Notes under the pieces: model-generated
Databases searched by the model: none
What the model was told of the DNA's origin: nothing
What the model saw: the letters and a program-made list of their open reading frames with translations, nothing else
Assembly: GCA_016844425.1 (NCBI GenBank)
Contig: JAERML010000039.1
Coordinates: 1-20,811 of the forward strand
Direction of reading: 5' to 3'
Length of the DNA stretch: 20,811 nucleotides
Origin: Bacteroidota bacterium
GTDB lineage: Bacteria; Bacteroidota; UBA10030; UBA6906
Program-made: the position numbers and the translations under genes
In this document: one piece after another, positions 1 through 6,070 of the stretch
Numbering within the stretch: the stretch's first letter is position 1
Layout of the letters: each line of letters begins with the position of its first letter

Positions 1-150
1 CCGTTTTCCGGTCGTGACGACTTCATCGATCTCATACGTCTTCAGTGAATCCTGCTGCTCCGACAAATCGCCCTGGGCATACACCACGGGCGTGAGGGTG
101 GCAACCCAGAGGCACCCTATGAATAGATATGACAGTCGTAACATAGCCAT
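1..150 (-). CDS. TonB-dependent outer-membrane receptor, N-terminal fragment (runs off window start)
   Basis: The minus strand is open from an ATG at 150 to the window edge (50 codons). It encodes a classic signal peptide: MAMLRLSY, a hydrophobic core to about residue 22, and a likely signal-peptidase I site after VVYA (residue 25). The mature N-terminus is polar and then reads YEIDEVVTTGKR (39-50). Such a D-E-V-V-V/T-x-G-x-R stretch is the usual TonB box/plug-domain entry of TonB-dependent receptors. Members of this family import siderophores, cobalamin, haem or glycans across the outer membrane using TonB-ExbBD energy. An in-frame ATG at 144 is an alternative start. No clear Shine-Dalgarno is visible. 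The substrate cannot be inferred because the plug and barrel lie outside the window. The conserved hypothetical gene upstream on the same strand may be in the same transcription unit. Confidence 0.7.
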   Translation of the reverse strand, partial: MAMLRLSYLFIGCLWVATLTPVVYAQGDLSEQQDSLKTYEIDEVVTTGKR

Positions 151-305
151 TATCTGCATTTGATATGGATGGGGAATTGTTAAGAGAACGGCAGTGACAC
201 GAAGAAACGGGTCCCACAATCAAAAGAAATGGACTAAGGCCACCCTGCGATGCAATGCGCCGGGAATAACCGTTCCTTTGTTGGGCAGAAAGCGCCCGCA
301 ATGTG

Positions 306-834
306 TTACGCTATACGAGGTGGAGGTGTTGGGACATCGGAAGTGAACGAAGCAAAGAATAAGTCCGGCGTGGCGATGAGGACGATTCCCGCCGGGGGAT
401 AGAAGGAAAACGTCAAACTCTGGAGGAAGTAGTCTTTCGTGATGCTCTTGAACACGTCTGCGGTCTTTTGCGCCGCCCCGTCTGCATTCATCTGTGCTCT
501 GACATGCGCGTCGAGGTTCTCGAAAAGCAACTCCTCATGAGTATCGTTGACGCAATAGTAGTAGGTTGTGTCATTCTGCGTGCGGTGCCGGACAACATCG
601 AACATCGAACAGGTTTCCCAAGTAGCGGAATTCGTGATCCTTGATCCAATGCAATGCACTCTCTTCACCTTCGGCGATCGTGATGAGGACGAGGTCCTTC
701 TGGGGGACGGCCTCTTTAATCTGACGTTTGATTTCCTTCCGGACATGGTTTTGCATTGCCTTGAACACCGCCAGATAACCGGCGATGTTGTATGCGTACA
801 GAATGAGAAACACGATGGCTATTATTCGCTTCAC
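306..834 (-). pseudogene. Conserved hypothetical protein, frameshifted by a 7-bp tandem duplication
   Basis: Two minus-strand reading frames join into one plausible protein. Frame A starts with GTG at 834 (MKRIIAIVFLILYAYNIAGY, an N-terminal hydrophobic anchor or signal) and runs to HEFRYLGNLFDV near 600, then hits a stop at 571. Frame B continues from the same point as FDVVRHRTQNDTTYYYC and ends with TAA at 306. The switch lies exactly in a direct repeat (catcgaa twice, 596-609). Removing one 7-bp copy gives a continuous 173-residue ORF. The product resembles short hypothetical proteins often seen beside outer-membrane receptors in Bacteroidota, but I cannot assign a function. As it stands, the reading frame would give only an 87-residue truncated product. 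Possible explanations are a true mutation, a switchable slippage site or an assembly error. Confidence 0.75.
594..610. repeat. 7-bp tandem direct repeat causing a frameshift
   Basis: The stretch aacatcgaacatcgaac has period 7, with copies at 596-602 and 603-609. On the coding (minus) strand this makes LFDV-RCC instead of LFDVVRHR. Deleting one copy restores the frame. Confidence 0.85.
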
Positions 835-1172
835 CGAGGATGTCGCGGTAGTAGGAACGATGGGTGGACGGCAACCAAATGTTAAGATAACGGAGATTTG
901 TTCATAATCAAGGTCGGAGTGTAGTAATTGCGTTCGACGGTGTTGTGTCTATCAATACGCCAGTTGCTCACCTTGACTTTCCCTGCTTCTTTGTCTACTT
1001 TTGCACCAGTTCTGTCAGTTCCTTGTGATCATCCACCTCAAACTGAGGCAACAAATTCGGCTCGAGAATCGTACAAACACCCGATCGTACTTCTGAAACA
1101 CCATCCGAGATGGAGTACCTGAAGAAGCAGAATGCCGGTCGGCAAAGCCCGATCACAAGCTTTTGAGAACCC
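835..1172. other. Intergenic stretch without a convincing gene
   Basis: These 338 bases separate the minus-strand frameshifted gene from the GNAT acetyltransferase. They should hold both divergent promoters. A candidate minus-strand promoter is listed separately. A minus-strand frame (995-1192) ends in a protein-like stretch (QFEVDDHKELTELVQK), but it has no recognisable family and overlaps the GNAT start. I see no RNA gene or terminator here. Confidence 0.5.
884..911 (-). promoter_or_regulatory. Candidate sigma70-like promoter for the frameshifted gene
   Basis: On the minus strand a TTGATT box (906-911) is followed after 16 nt by TATCTT (884-889). Each matches the consensus at 4 of 6 positions. 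The implied start site lies about 40 nt upstream of the GTG at 834. This is a pattern match only. Confidence 0.3.
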
Positions 1173-1817
1173 GTGGAAATCCGTCCTGTCACACTCGTGG
1201 GCAGAGGGATAATTCTCGAACCGCTAAGTATCGAACATCTCGATCAACTCTGTGCGGTTGGTCTTGATCCTGCACTCTGGCAGCTTACGACCTCATCTGT
1301 AGCGTCGCGGGACGAGATGCGCGCATACATTGAAGCGGCGCTACAACTCCAAGCCGATGGCACAGCACTTCCCTTTGCCACAGTGGAAAGAGTATCGCGG
1401 ACGGCGATCGGCAGCACCAGGTTCGGAAACATCGACAGAAGCAACCAACGACTTGAGATCGGATGGACATGGCTCGGTCGTGAATGGCAACGAACCTGTG
1501 CCAACACTGAGACAAAATACCTCATGTTGAAGCATGCATTTGAAACATTATGTTGTGTCAGGGTTGAATTCAAGACAGACGTTCTGAATGAACGATCCCG
1601 GAAAGCGTTACTTCGAATTGGAGCAAAAGAGGAGGGGGTCCTTCGGAAGCACATGACCACGCATTCGGGAAGGATGCGGGATACGGTGTACTATAGCATT
1701 CTTGATTCAGAATGGCCCACTGTCAAATTCGCGCTGGAAACAAAGCTGGAAGAAGGATTTCAAGCAGGAGATCAAGCCTTGCGCATGAATAGAAGAGGCG
1801 GACCTCACCGATTTTGA
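1173..1817 (+). CDS. GNAT family N-acetyltransferase (RimJ/RimL type)
   Basis: The 214-residue protein has the layout of RimJ/RimL-like GNAT enzymes, which move an acetyl group from acetyl-CoA to an amine such as a protein N-terminus or small molecule. Visible features are the N-terminal beta strand GRGIILEPLSIEHLDQLCAV (about 10-29), ALPFATVERVSRTAIGSTRF (about 65-84), the core strand RLEIGWTWLGREWQRT (about 93-108) where the acetyl-CoA loop sits, and NERSRKALLRIGAKEEGVLR (about 139-158), typical of the C-terminal half. The acceptor is unknown. The start used is GTG at 1173, which places the first strand where the family expects it; no strong ribosome site is seen. The last 20 or so residues (QAGDQALRMNRRGGPHRF) extend past the usual end and look poorly conserved. 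It is monocistronic, with 245 nt to the next gene. Confidence 0.9.
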   Translation: MEIRPVTLVGRGIILEPLSIEHLDQLCAVGLDPALWQLTTSSVASRDEMRAYIEAALQLQADGTALPFATVERVSRTAIGSTRFGNIDRSNQRLEIGWTWLGREWQRTCANTETKYLMLKHAFETLCCVRVEFKTDVLNERSRKALLRIGAKEEGVLRKHMTTHSGRMRDTVYYSILDSEWPTVKFALETKLEEGFQAGDQALRMNRRGGPHRF

Positions 1818-1892
1818 ATTCAATTGGAATTTTGTATCTTCTTGCCGTACCACATTCCAGTCTACCGTCGACAATATCTTGTACAGGCCTCT

Positions 1893-1922
1893 TTGACACC
1901 CGGCGAAAATCCTCCCTATGCG
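1893..1922 (+). promoter_or_regulatory. Weak candidate promoter upstream of the VOC gene
   Basis: A perfect TTGACA (1893-1898) is followed after 18 nt by TATGCG (1917-1922), which is a poor -10 match. It lies about 140 nt upstream of the VOC start and could drive VOC and DUF1761 together. Confidence 0.2.
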
Positions 1923-2062
1923 AAGTACATATGTGCAATGGGTCCAGTACTCTGTCGAGAGCGAATACTGCTGCGAATGTGCAGTCGGAACCTGAAACAA
2001 CCACCGTCGCTGAGACGGCCAAACAACATCACGGTCAATTTAAGTTAAGAAAGGGATACACC

Positions 2063-2512
2063 ATGGGTTCTCCAGTTGTTCATTGGGAGATCAACGCGCG
2101 AGATGCTGGTCGCGTGCAGGAGTTCTACTCGAAGCTGTTTGACTGGAAGGTCAACGCAAGTAATCCTATGCACTATGGCTTGGTAAACACCGGCAGCAAG
2201 CAAGGAGCAAACGGTGGAATTGGTCAGAACGACCCTAGCGCTCCTGCGCCGAGCGTGACGTTCTATGTCCAGGTGAGTGATCTACAAAAGTATCTCGATC
2301 GTGCCGAAAGCTTGGGAGGCAAGACCATCATGCCGCCAACGGAGATCCCGGGGATGGTGACAATGGCGATGTTCACGGATCCTGAAGGCAATGTTATCGG
2401 GATGGTGAAGGAAGAGGCTCCACCTGCAAAAAAGAAAGCCAGCAAAAGGAAACCCAAGGCGAGACAGGCATCCCCCCAAAAAGGCGGCAGGGCACGTTCG
2501 AGAGGAAAATAG
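2063..2512 (+). CDS. VOC (glyoxalase/bleomycin-resistance fold) family protein with basic C-terminal tail
   Basis: The protein is 149 residues long. ATG at 2063 is chosen over upstream in-frame starts because it follows a purine-rich AAAGGGA ribosome site about 7 nt away, and because VOC proteins begin just like SPVVHWEI. Residues 1-120 form one vicinal-oxygen-chelate module of two beta-alpha-beta-beta-beta units: VVHWEINARDAGRVQEFYSK (5-24), then VTFYVQVSDLQKYLDRAESL, and finally MFTDPEGNVIGM. His7 and the C-terminal strand are where metal ligands sit in catalytic members, but the substrate is unknown. Many of these single-domain proteins are annotated as hydrolase- or lyase-like without proof. 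The tail from about residue 121 is a Lys/Ala/Arg-rich segment (KKKASKRKPKARQ...), unusual for the family and likely disordered and nucleic-acid or polyanion binding. DUF1761 follows 68 nt downstream. Confidence 0.85.
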   Translation: MGSPVVHWEINARDAGRVQEFYSKLFDWKVNASNPMHYGLVNTGSKQGANGGIGQNDPSAPAPSVTFYVQVSDLQKYLDRAESLGGKTIMPPTEIPGMVTMAMFTDPEGNVIGMVKEEAPPAKKKASKRKPKARQASPQKGGRARSRGK

Positions 2513-2580
2513 TCTGTTGCAAGAATTTTAAAAGGTTACTTAATTTCTCACTCACAACCAATCAGAATAGGAGAAGTGAT

Positions 2581-3012
2581 ATGCCAATCAACCAAATCAA
2601 CTGGCTCGCTATTTTCATCGCCGGTCTTGTACCAATGGCGATAGGTATGCTTTGGTATTCGCGCTTGTTGTTTGCAAAGAAGTGGATGTCTCTGGTAGGG
2701 AAAACTGAGGAAGAGATTCGCAAGGAGGGGCCGGGCAAAGCCTATGCTCAGTCGCTTGTTACGTCCATGATTATGGCTTTTGTACTTGAGTATCTCATCA
2801 TGTACACGGGTTCGTTCGACATGCGCGCTGGCATGAAGCTTGGGTTCATTATGTGGATAGGATTTGTTGCCACTACGAGTTATGCCTCGGTTCTCTTTGA
2901 GAGCCGGCCGAAAGGTCTCTACTTGATTAATGCAGGCTACAATCTCGTAAGCCTGCTAATAATGGGGGCGATTGAAGGAGGCATGACAACCGATCCCGGG
3001 CTTGGGGTATGA
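2581..3012 (+). CDS. DUF1761 family integral membrane protein
   Basis: This 143-residue protein of unknown function has the DUF1761 pattern. A first transmembrane helix (about 6-28) is followed by the conserved MLWYSRLLFAKKWM segment, then a short acidic loop (GKTEEEIRKEG). Helices lie at about 56-75, 85-107 and 115-133, including FIMWIGFVATTSYASVLFE and LYLINAGYNLVSLLIMGAI. A good Shine-Dalgarno AGGAG (2569-2573) sits 7 nt before the ATG, one of the clearest in the window. The last residues (EGGMTTDPGLGV) do not look like the short basic ending I would expect and run up to the sigma-factor relic, so the 3' end may have been altered by the same rearrangement. DUF1761 genes often occur near VOC proteins, as here; the reason is unknown. 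Confidence 0.85.
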   Translation: MPINQINWLAIFIAGLVPMAIGMLWYSRLLFAKKWMSLVGKTEEEIRKEGPGKAYAQSLVTSMIMAFVLEYLIMYTGSFDMRAGMKLGFIMWIGFVATTSYASVLFESRPKGLYLINAGYNLVSLLIMGAIEGGMTTDPGLGV

Positions 3013-3072
3013 GTCCGTTGGGGTGAGAGACTTTCTAATTGGTTCTTGACCCCGTTCAGCCATTCAAACCAT

Positions 3073-3255
3073 CGGGCACTCTGTCTTCAACAGGCCATTG
3101 CGGCACTCCTTCCCCAAGCTCGATCGGTGTTTGCTTCATGATATTGAGGTTATCGACACGAACGGATAGCCGAACAAATGGAATTGGCCGCTGGCACTAC
3201 AGAAGCCCAGTTGCACCGGGCGAGGACTATTCTCAAGGGGAGGCTACAGTTGTGA
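3073..3255 (+). pseudogene. Relic of an ECF sigma factor (region 4 only, two frameshifts)
   Basis: Read across frames, this stretch spells sigma region 4. LQQAIAALLPQARSVF (3085-3132) is followed after a 2-nt loss by LHDIE (3134-3148), and after a 1-nt loss by GYRHERIAEQMELAAGTTEA, then QLHRARTILKGRLQL and a TGA at 3253-3255. This is the typical helix-turn-helix of ECF sigma factors that recognises the -35 box. The two indels put in-frame TGA codons at 3139 and 3145. The N-terminal half (region 2, about 100 residues) is absent, since DUF1761 occupies that space. The TGA overlaps the GTG start of the anti-sigma gene by GTGA, the arrangement of a translationally coupled sigma/anti-sigma operon. 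I infer an old sigma gene that was truncated and then decayed. Confidence 0.75.
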
Positions 3256-4421
3256 ACTGCCAAGAGGTACAACAGCTTCTGGACGCACATCTTGATGGAG
3301 AGTCGAACGATCAGGAAAGGCTTTTGGTGGAACTTCACCTCGAGGGTTGTTCGACCTGCTCTGAGGAGCTTGATCTTCTAAAGGCCCTTCTTCATCAAGC
3401 ATCATTGTTGCCTCGCAAAATCACACCTGAGCGTAGTCTTTGGCAGGTTGTGGTGGCGGGCATCGAACGGAACGCAGGGCCAACGAATATTTTTCGTCTG
3501 AGGGTATCAGCAACAAAGGTGCGCCGGCGTATACCAAGGCGTACGATAACGACTGCCCGTCCCCATCCCCCTCAGGCTCGTCTGTCACGTTGGCGCTTCG
3601 GCCCACTGGCAATAGCTGCTGGCGTCATCATCGCGGTCGGCAGTTTCTGGTTTTCCATCGGTTCTGGAGAAGCCTCGTGGGGAGTGGCTTGTGTGGAAGG
3701 ATCCCCTCACATTGACAATGATCCGTTCACCGGCCGTGCCAATCTCGATGTGGGTGAGTGGTTGGAAACGGACGCATCGTCCAGGGCCCGTGTCGAGGCA
3801 GGTATGATCGGAGAGATAGATGTAGAACCGAACACACGACTTCGGTTAGTCGGTGCGGCAATCACGGACCACCGGATCTTTCTCGAAAGAGGGACGATCC
3901 ACGCCACGATTTGGGCCCCACCCCGCCTCTTCTTTGTTGAAACCCCGTCCGCGCTTGCCATCGATCTCGGCTGTGCGTATACGTTGCGCGTTGATGAGGC
4001 GGGAATGAGTTTGCTGGAAGTGACGGCGGGATTTGTAGCGTTGAAATGGGAGGGGAGGCAATCGATCGTTCCTGCCGGTGCTGCATGCCGGACAACACCG
4101 GGGGTAGGTCCGGGGACCCCGTTTGATATGTCTGCGTCTGAGCCTTTTCAGGAAGCACTTGCCCGATTTGACTGCGCACATAACGCGAGTGATGCTTTGA
4201 TCACTGTACTCAGCGAGGCCCGCCGGGAAGATGCTGTCACCCTCTGGCATTTACTCACGCGGACTGGCGAAGAGGATCGCAGTCAGGTGTATGATAGGTT
4301 GGCTCTTCTAGCTCCGCCCCCGCCGAAAGTAGACAAGGCGGGAGTGCTTGGGGGAGATACTGAGATGCTCAATCGCTGGGCCAAGGAAATCGGGATTGGC
4401 CAAATGTGGTTGGATCTGTAG
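3252..4421 (+). CDS. Anti-sigma factor: zinc-finger (zf-HC2) plus transmembrane helix plus FecR-like domain
   Basis: Starting from GTG at 3252, the protein is 389 residues. This start is preferred to the long upstream extension because it overlaps the sigma relic's stop and opens with the anti-sigma motif. Residues 1-45 carry the ZAS/zf-HC2 signature Cys3, His29, Cys33, Cys36 (HLEGCSTC), which binds zinc and clamps a sigma factor in the cytoplasm. A basic, proline-rich linker (80-112) leads to one transmembrane helix (about 116-136). A periplasmic FecR-like domain follows (about 150-290; GEWLETDASSRARVEAG, FVETPSALAIDLG). The C-terminal 90 residues (SDALITVLSEARREDAVTLW) look helical and of unknown role. 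The architecture suggests a transmembrane signal relay. Its cognate sigma gene next door is broken, so the protein is orphaned or acts on another sigma factor. Confidence 0.8.
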   Translation: MNCQEVQQLLDAHLDGESNDQERLLVELHLEGCSTCSEELDLLKALLHQASLLPRKITPERSLWQVVVAGIERNAGPTNIFRLRVSATKVRRRIPRRTITTARPHPPQARLSRWRFGPLAIAAGVIIAVGSFWFSIGSGEASWGVACVEGSPHIDNDPFTGRANLDVGEWLETDASSRARVEAGMIGEIDVEPNTRLRLVGAAITDHRIFLERGTIHATIWAPPRLFFVETPSALAIDLGCAYTLRVDEAGMSLLEVTAGFVALKWEGRQSIVPAGAACRTTPGVGPGTPFDMSASEPFQEALARFDCAHNASDALITVLSEARREDAVTLWHLLTRTGEEDRSQVYDRLALLAPPPPKVDKAGVLGGDTEMLNRWAKEIGIGQMWLDL

Positions 4422-4532
4422 CCGGCAGCTTCTCTCTACCCCATTTCCCCGCAGTTCTTCCCATCCCAACCTTTTTGCTGTATCACACATCTAAAGACAG
4501 AAACGCGCACACAAATCCAGACGGATGGTAGG

Positions 4533-4728
4533 CTATATCTTTGATTTTCCGATGCCGAGCACGGCTCCCATGAGTGCCCCGTAGGCCGTGCTGATAAATG
4601 GGTTTGAGGTGATGGGGCACGAACCGCTTGTGGCACGAACCGCTTGTGCATCCAATGAAGTAGTAGTAGGCGAAACCAAGACCGGCGCCCACCGCGATAA
4701 GACCTATCCGCTTCATTCTAAAATTCAT
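4533..4728 (-). pseudogene. DUF6132-type small membrane protein, frameshifted by a 16-bp tandem duplication
   Basis: The minus-strand ORF starts with ATG at 4728 (or 4716) as MNFRMKRIGLIAVGAGLGFA, a glycine-rich transmembrane helix, then YYYFIGCTSGSC. After that Cys the open frame reads nonsense. Removing one copy of a perfect 16-bp direct repeat (4616-4631 and 4632-4647) restores CPITSNPFISTAYGALMGAV, then LGIGKSKI and TAG at 4533-4535, a 59-residue protein. That restored sequence matches what I know of DUF6132: a G-C-x-S-G-x-C-P-I-T-S-N-P motif between two short helices. The family often sits near thiol, sulfur or metal-handling genes, and its function is unknown. As written, the frame is shifted by +1 and the second helix is lost. 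It is downstream of the sigma/anti-sigma pair on the same strand. Confidence 0.8.
4616..4648. repeat. 16-bp perfect tandem duplication inside the DUF6132 gene
   Basis: The unit ggcacgaaccgcttgt occurs at 4616-4631 and again directly at 4632-4647, and the following g also matches. Collapsing it restores the reading frame and the family's conserved CPITSNP motif. Confidence 0.9.
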
Positions 4729-4744
4729 AATAGTTGCCCGTTTC

Positions 4745-4939
4745 TCATAATTGCGTTTTGCTCTTGAAGACGTATTTCATTTGCTCTTTCATTGTGGACA
4801 AGGATCCCATTGCCGAGGCGATGGCTTCGCGAGTCGCCCCATTCTCGTTCTTATGTTTTGTTGCATTGTCCCGTACTATACCTGGCTGGAATAATATTGG
4901 GAACCATACGGGTTGGATGCTGGAGAGGCTGAGATCGGG
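4745..4939 (-). pseudogene. Possible 3' remnant of an unrecognised gene
   Basis: Between the anti-sigma gene and DUF6132 the minus strand has a 64-codon open frame, ending with TGA at 4745. Its second half looks coding (NGATREAIASAMGSLSTMKE, then QMKYVFKSKTQL). The only in-frame ATGs are late: one at 4810 gives 21 residues, and there are others further in. No ribosome site or family match is apparent. It could be the tail of a gene that lost its start, or chance. The rest of 4729-4987 shows no other gene. Confidence 0.25.
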
Positions 4940-4987
4940 TCAGGGTGACCTTTACAGGGGACGGCGGGGGTAATCATGCGCAAGTGG

Positions 4988-5251
4988 TCAGCGGTGGTTG
5001 CGCTCTCGTAATGCCGACTTCCTTTCCTTTTGTGAATCGTCGATTGCTCTCATCACCTGTCGATGCAGTGAAGACGAGAGTTTTGGGACCGGTGCCATCC
5101 GATACAATGCAATGGTTTGCTTCATTGAGGCAAGGTACGCGGAGCAATCAGGGCATGAATCAATGTGTTTTCTGATCAACCTGCATCGACGCGAGTTCAG
5201 GTCCGCATCCAGGTTGTCGCAGATGTACAGGTAGACTTGTTTACAATTCAT
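4988..5251 (-). CDS. Short soluble zinc-finger anti-sigma factor (zf-HC2)
   Basis: The 87-residue protein has the ZAS signature Cys3, His29, Cys33, Cys36 (KHIDSCPDCSAYL), with exactly the same spacing as the FecR-type anti-sigma at 3252-4421. After the zinc module come about 45 residues including APVPKLSSSLHRQVMRAIDD, a segment commonly seen after this motif, and then a basic end. There is no transmembrane helix, so it should be cytoplasmic; soluble ZAS proteins often respond to redox or metal stress by losing zinc. The ATG at 5251 overlaps the stop of the upstream sigma gene (ATGA, 5248-5251), which points to translational coupling and 1:1 production. Its target is therefore very likely the adjacent sigma factor. 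Confidence 0.85.
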   Translation of the reverse strand: MNCKQVYLYICDNLDADLNSRRCRLIRKHIDSCPDCSAYLASMKQTIALYRMAPVPKLSSSLHRQVMRAIDDSQKERKSALRERNHR

Positions 5252-5862
5252 CGGTGTCCCGTTCTTGAAATGGCAAGATATGGCTCCAGTTGTTCCCGCA
5301 AGAAGGCCCGTGCCCGTCGCAACCGTGACTTGGTGGCCTCAACAGAAAGTTTGAGAATCTGGCCTGTCTCCTCGGTGGAGTTTCCCTCGATATCTCTCAG
5401 CACAAACACCGCGCGGTACTCAGGTGGCAGCCTCATCAAAGCTTTATCCAACAACTCCTGAAATTCCTTCTTCGCCAGTAGATCGGCAGGTGTCTCCTCC
5501 CATCGCGCTACGGGATGTTTCAGTTTTCCTTCTTCCGTCAATGGGGGGTCATCGTACGATACCAGCAAATCATCGAGCTTCCTCTTACGCCGCTTCATCA
5601 GACAGTTGTTTGTTACAATGCGGTACAGCCATGTGCTCAGTTTCGATCGCCCGTCGAAAGAATCAAGATTCCGATAGACGTTAATGAACGTGTCCTGCAA
5701 GGCTTCCCGCGCCTCCTCCTTATTTCGACACACCTTGAAGGAGAACCTGTACACCATGTCTTCATATCGATGCATTAGGGTGGAAAAAGCAGCCTTATCC
5801 CCTCGAGCCGCGGCCTGAAGCAATTGAGCGTCAGCTGTCGTTGCCGGTTTTGGTGTCTTCAT
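5248..5862 (-). CDS. ECF-family RNA polymerase sigma factor
   Basis: This 204-residue protein shows both ECF sigma domains. Region 2 spans about 27-94: FSTLMHRYEDMVYRFSFKV, then EEAREALQDTFINVYRNLDS and KLSTWLYRIVTNNCLMKRRK, the core-binding and -10 recognition helices. A 40-residue linker follows. Region 4 spans about 137-189: LMRLPPEYRAVFVLRDIEGN, then STEETGQILKLSVEATKSRL, the -35 helix-turn-helix. Length and order are normal. The start is ATG at 5862; no good Shine-Dalgarno is seen. It is the first gene of a minus-strand unit with its anti-sigma factor, so it is probably held inactive until a signal releases it, and such genes are often autoregulated. The divergent 208-nt gap to the GvpL/F-like gene contains a perfect palindrome. 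Confidence 0.95.
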   Translation of the reverse strand: MKTPKPATTADAQLLQAAARGDKAAFSTLMHRYEDMVYRFSFKVCRNKEEAREALQDTFINVYRNLDSFDGRSKLSTWLYRIVTNNCLMKRRKRKLDDLLVSYDDPPLTEEGKLKHPVARWEETPADLLAKKEFQELLDKALMRLPPEYRAVFVLRDIEGNSTEETGQILKLSVEATKSRLRRARAFLREQLEPYLAISRTGHR

Positions 5863-5909
5863 TAATGTGATGATGTGGAATGGAAAAAAGTGTCAGAACT
5901 CTGGGGCGC

Positions 5910-5919
5910 TTGGCGCCAA
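5910..5919. promoter_or_regulatory. Perfect 10-bp palindrome in the divergent sigma/GvpL-F intergenic region
   Basis: TTGGCGCCAA is its own reverse complement. It lies 48 nt upstream of the sigma-factor start, a position suited to an operator, but I know no regulator for it and a short palindrome can occur by chance. Confidence 0.2.
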
Positions 5920-5979
5920 CTCAACCTAAGAAAAGTGGGAGTTGTGTGCAAGCACCGGCAGTCGGGAAGGCGCAGACGC

Positions 5980-5999
5980 CGGATGGCACCAACCATCCG
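5980..5999. repeat. Perfect 7-bp-stem hairpin upstream of the GvpL/F-like gene
   Basis: CGGATGG (5980-5986) and CCATCCG (5993-5999) form a perfect stem around the loop CACCAA. No T-run follows, so it is not a standard terminator. It lies about 70 nt before the ATG at 6071 and may be in the 5' untranslated region. Confidence 0.3.
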
Positions 6000-6070
6000 C
6001 TATCATGTTTGATGTTTATCCCATCAATCCGTATCTTTCTTTGGTTATTTCATTTAGAGCCACCGGAGAC

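Noticed and set aside
594..610. Programmed ribosomal frameshifting as the reason for the broken frame
   Set aside because: No slippery heptamer or downstream structure is evident, and an exact 7-bp duplication explains the shift fully. The same reasoning applies to the 16-bp case at 4616-4648.
995..1192. Minus-strand 65-residue frame ending QFEVDDHKELTELVQK
   Set aside because: The end looks protein-like, but the start overlaps the GNAT gene, there is no ribosome site and I recognise no family. It could be a remnant, but support is too weak.
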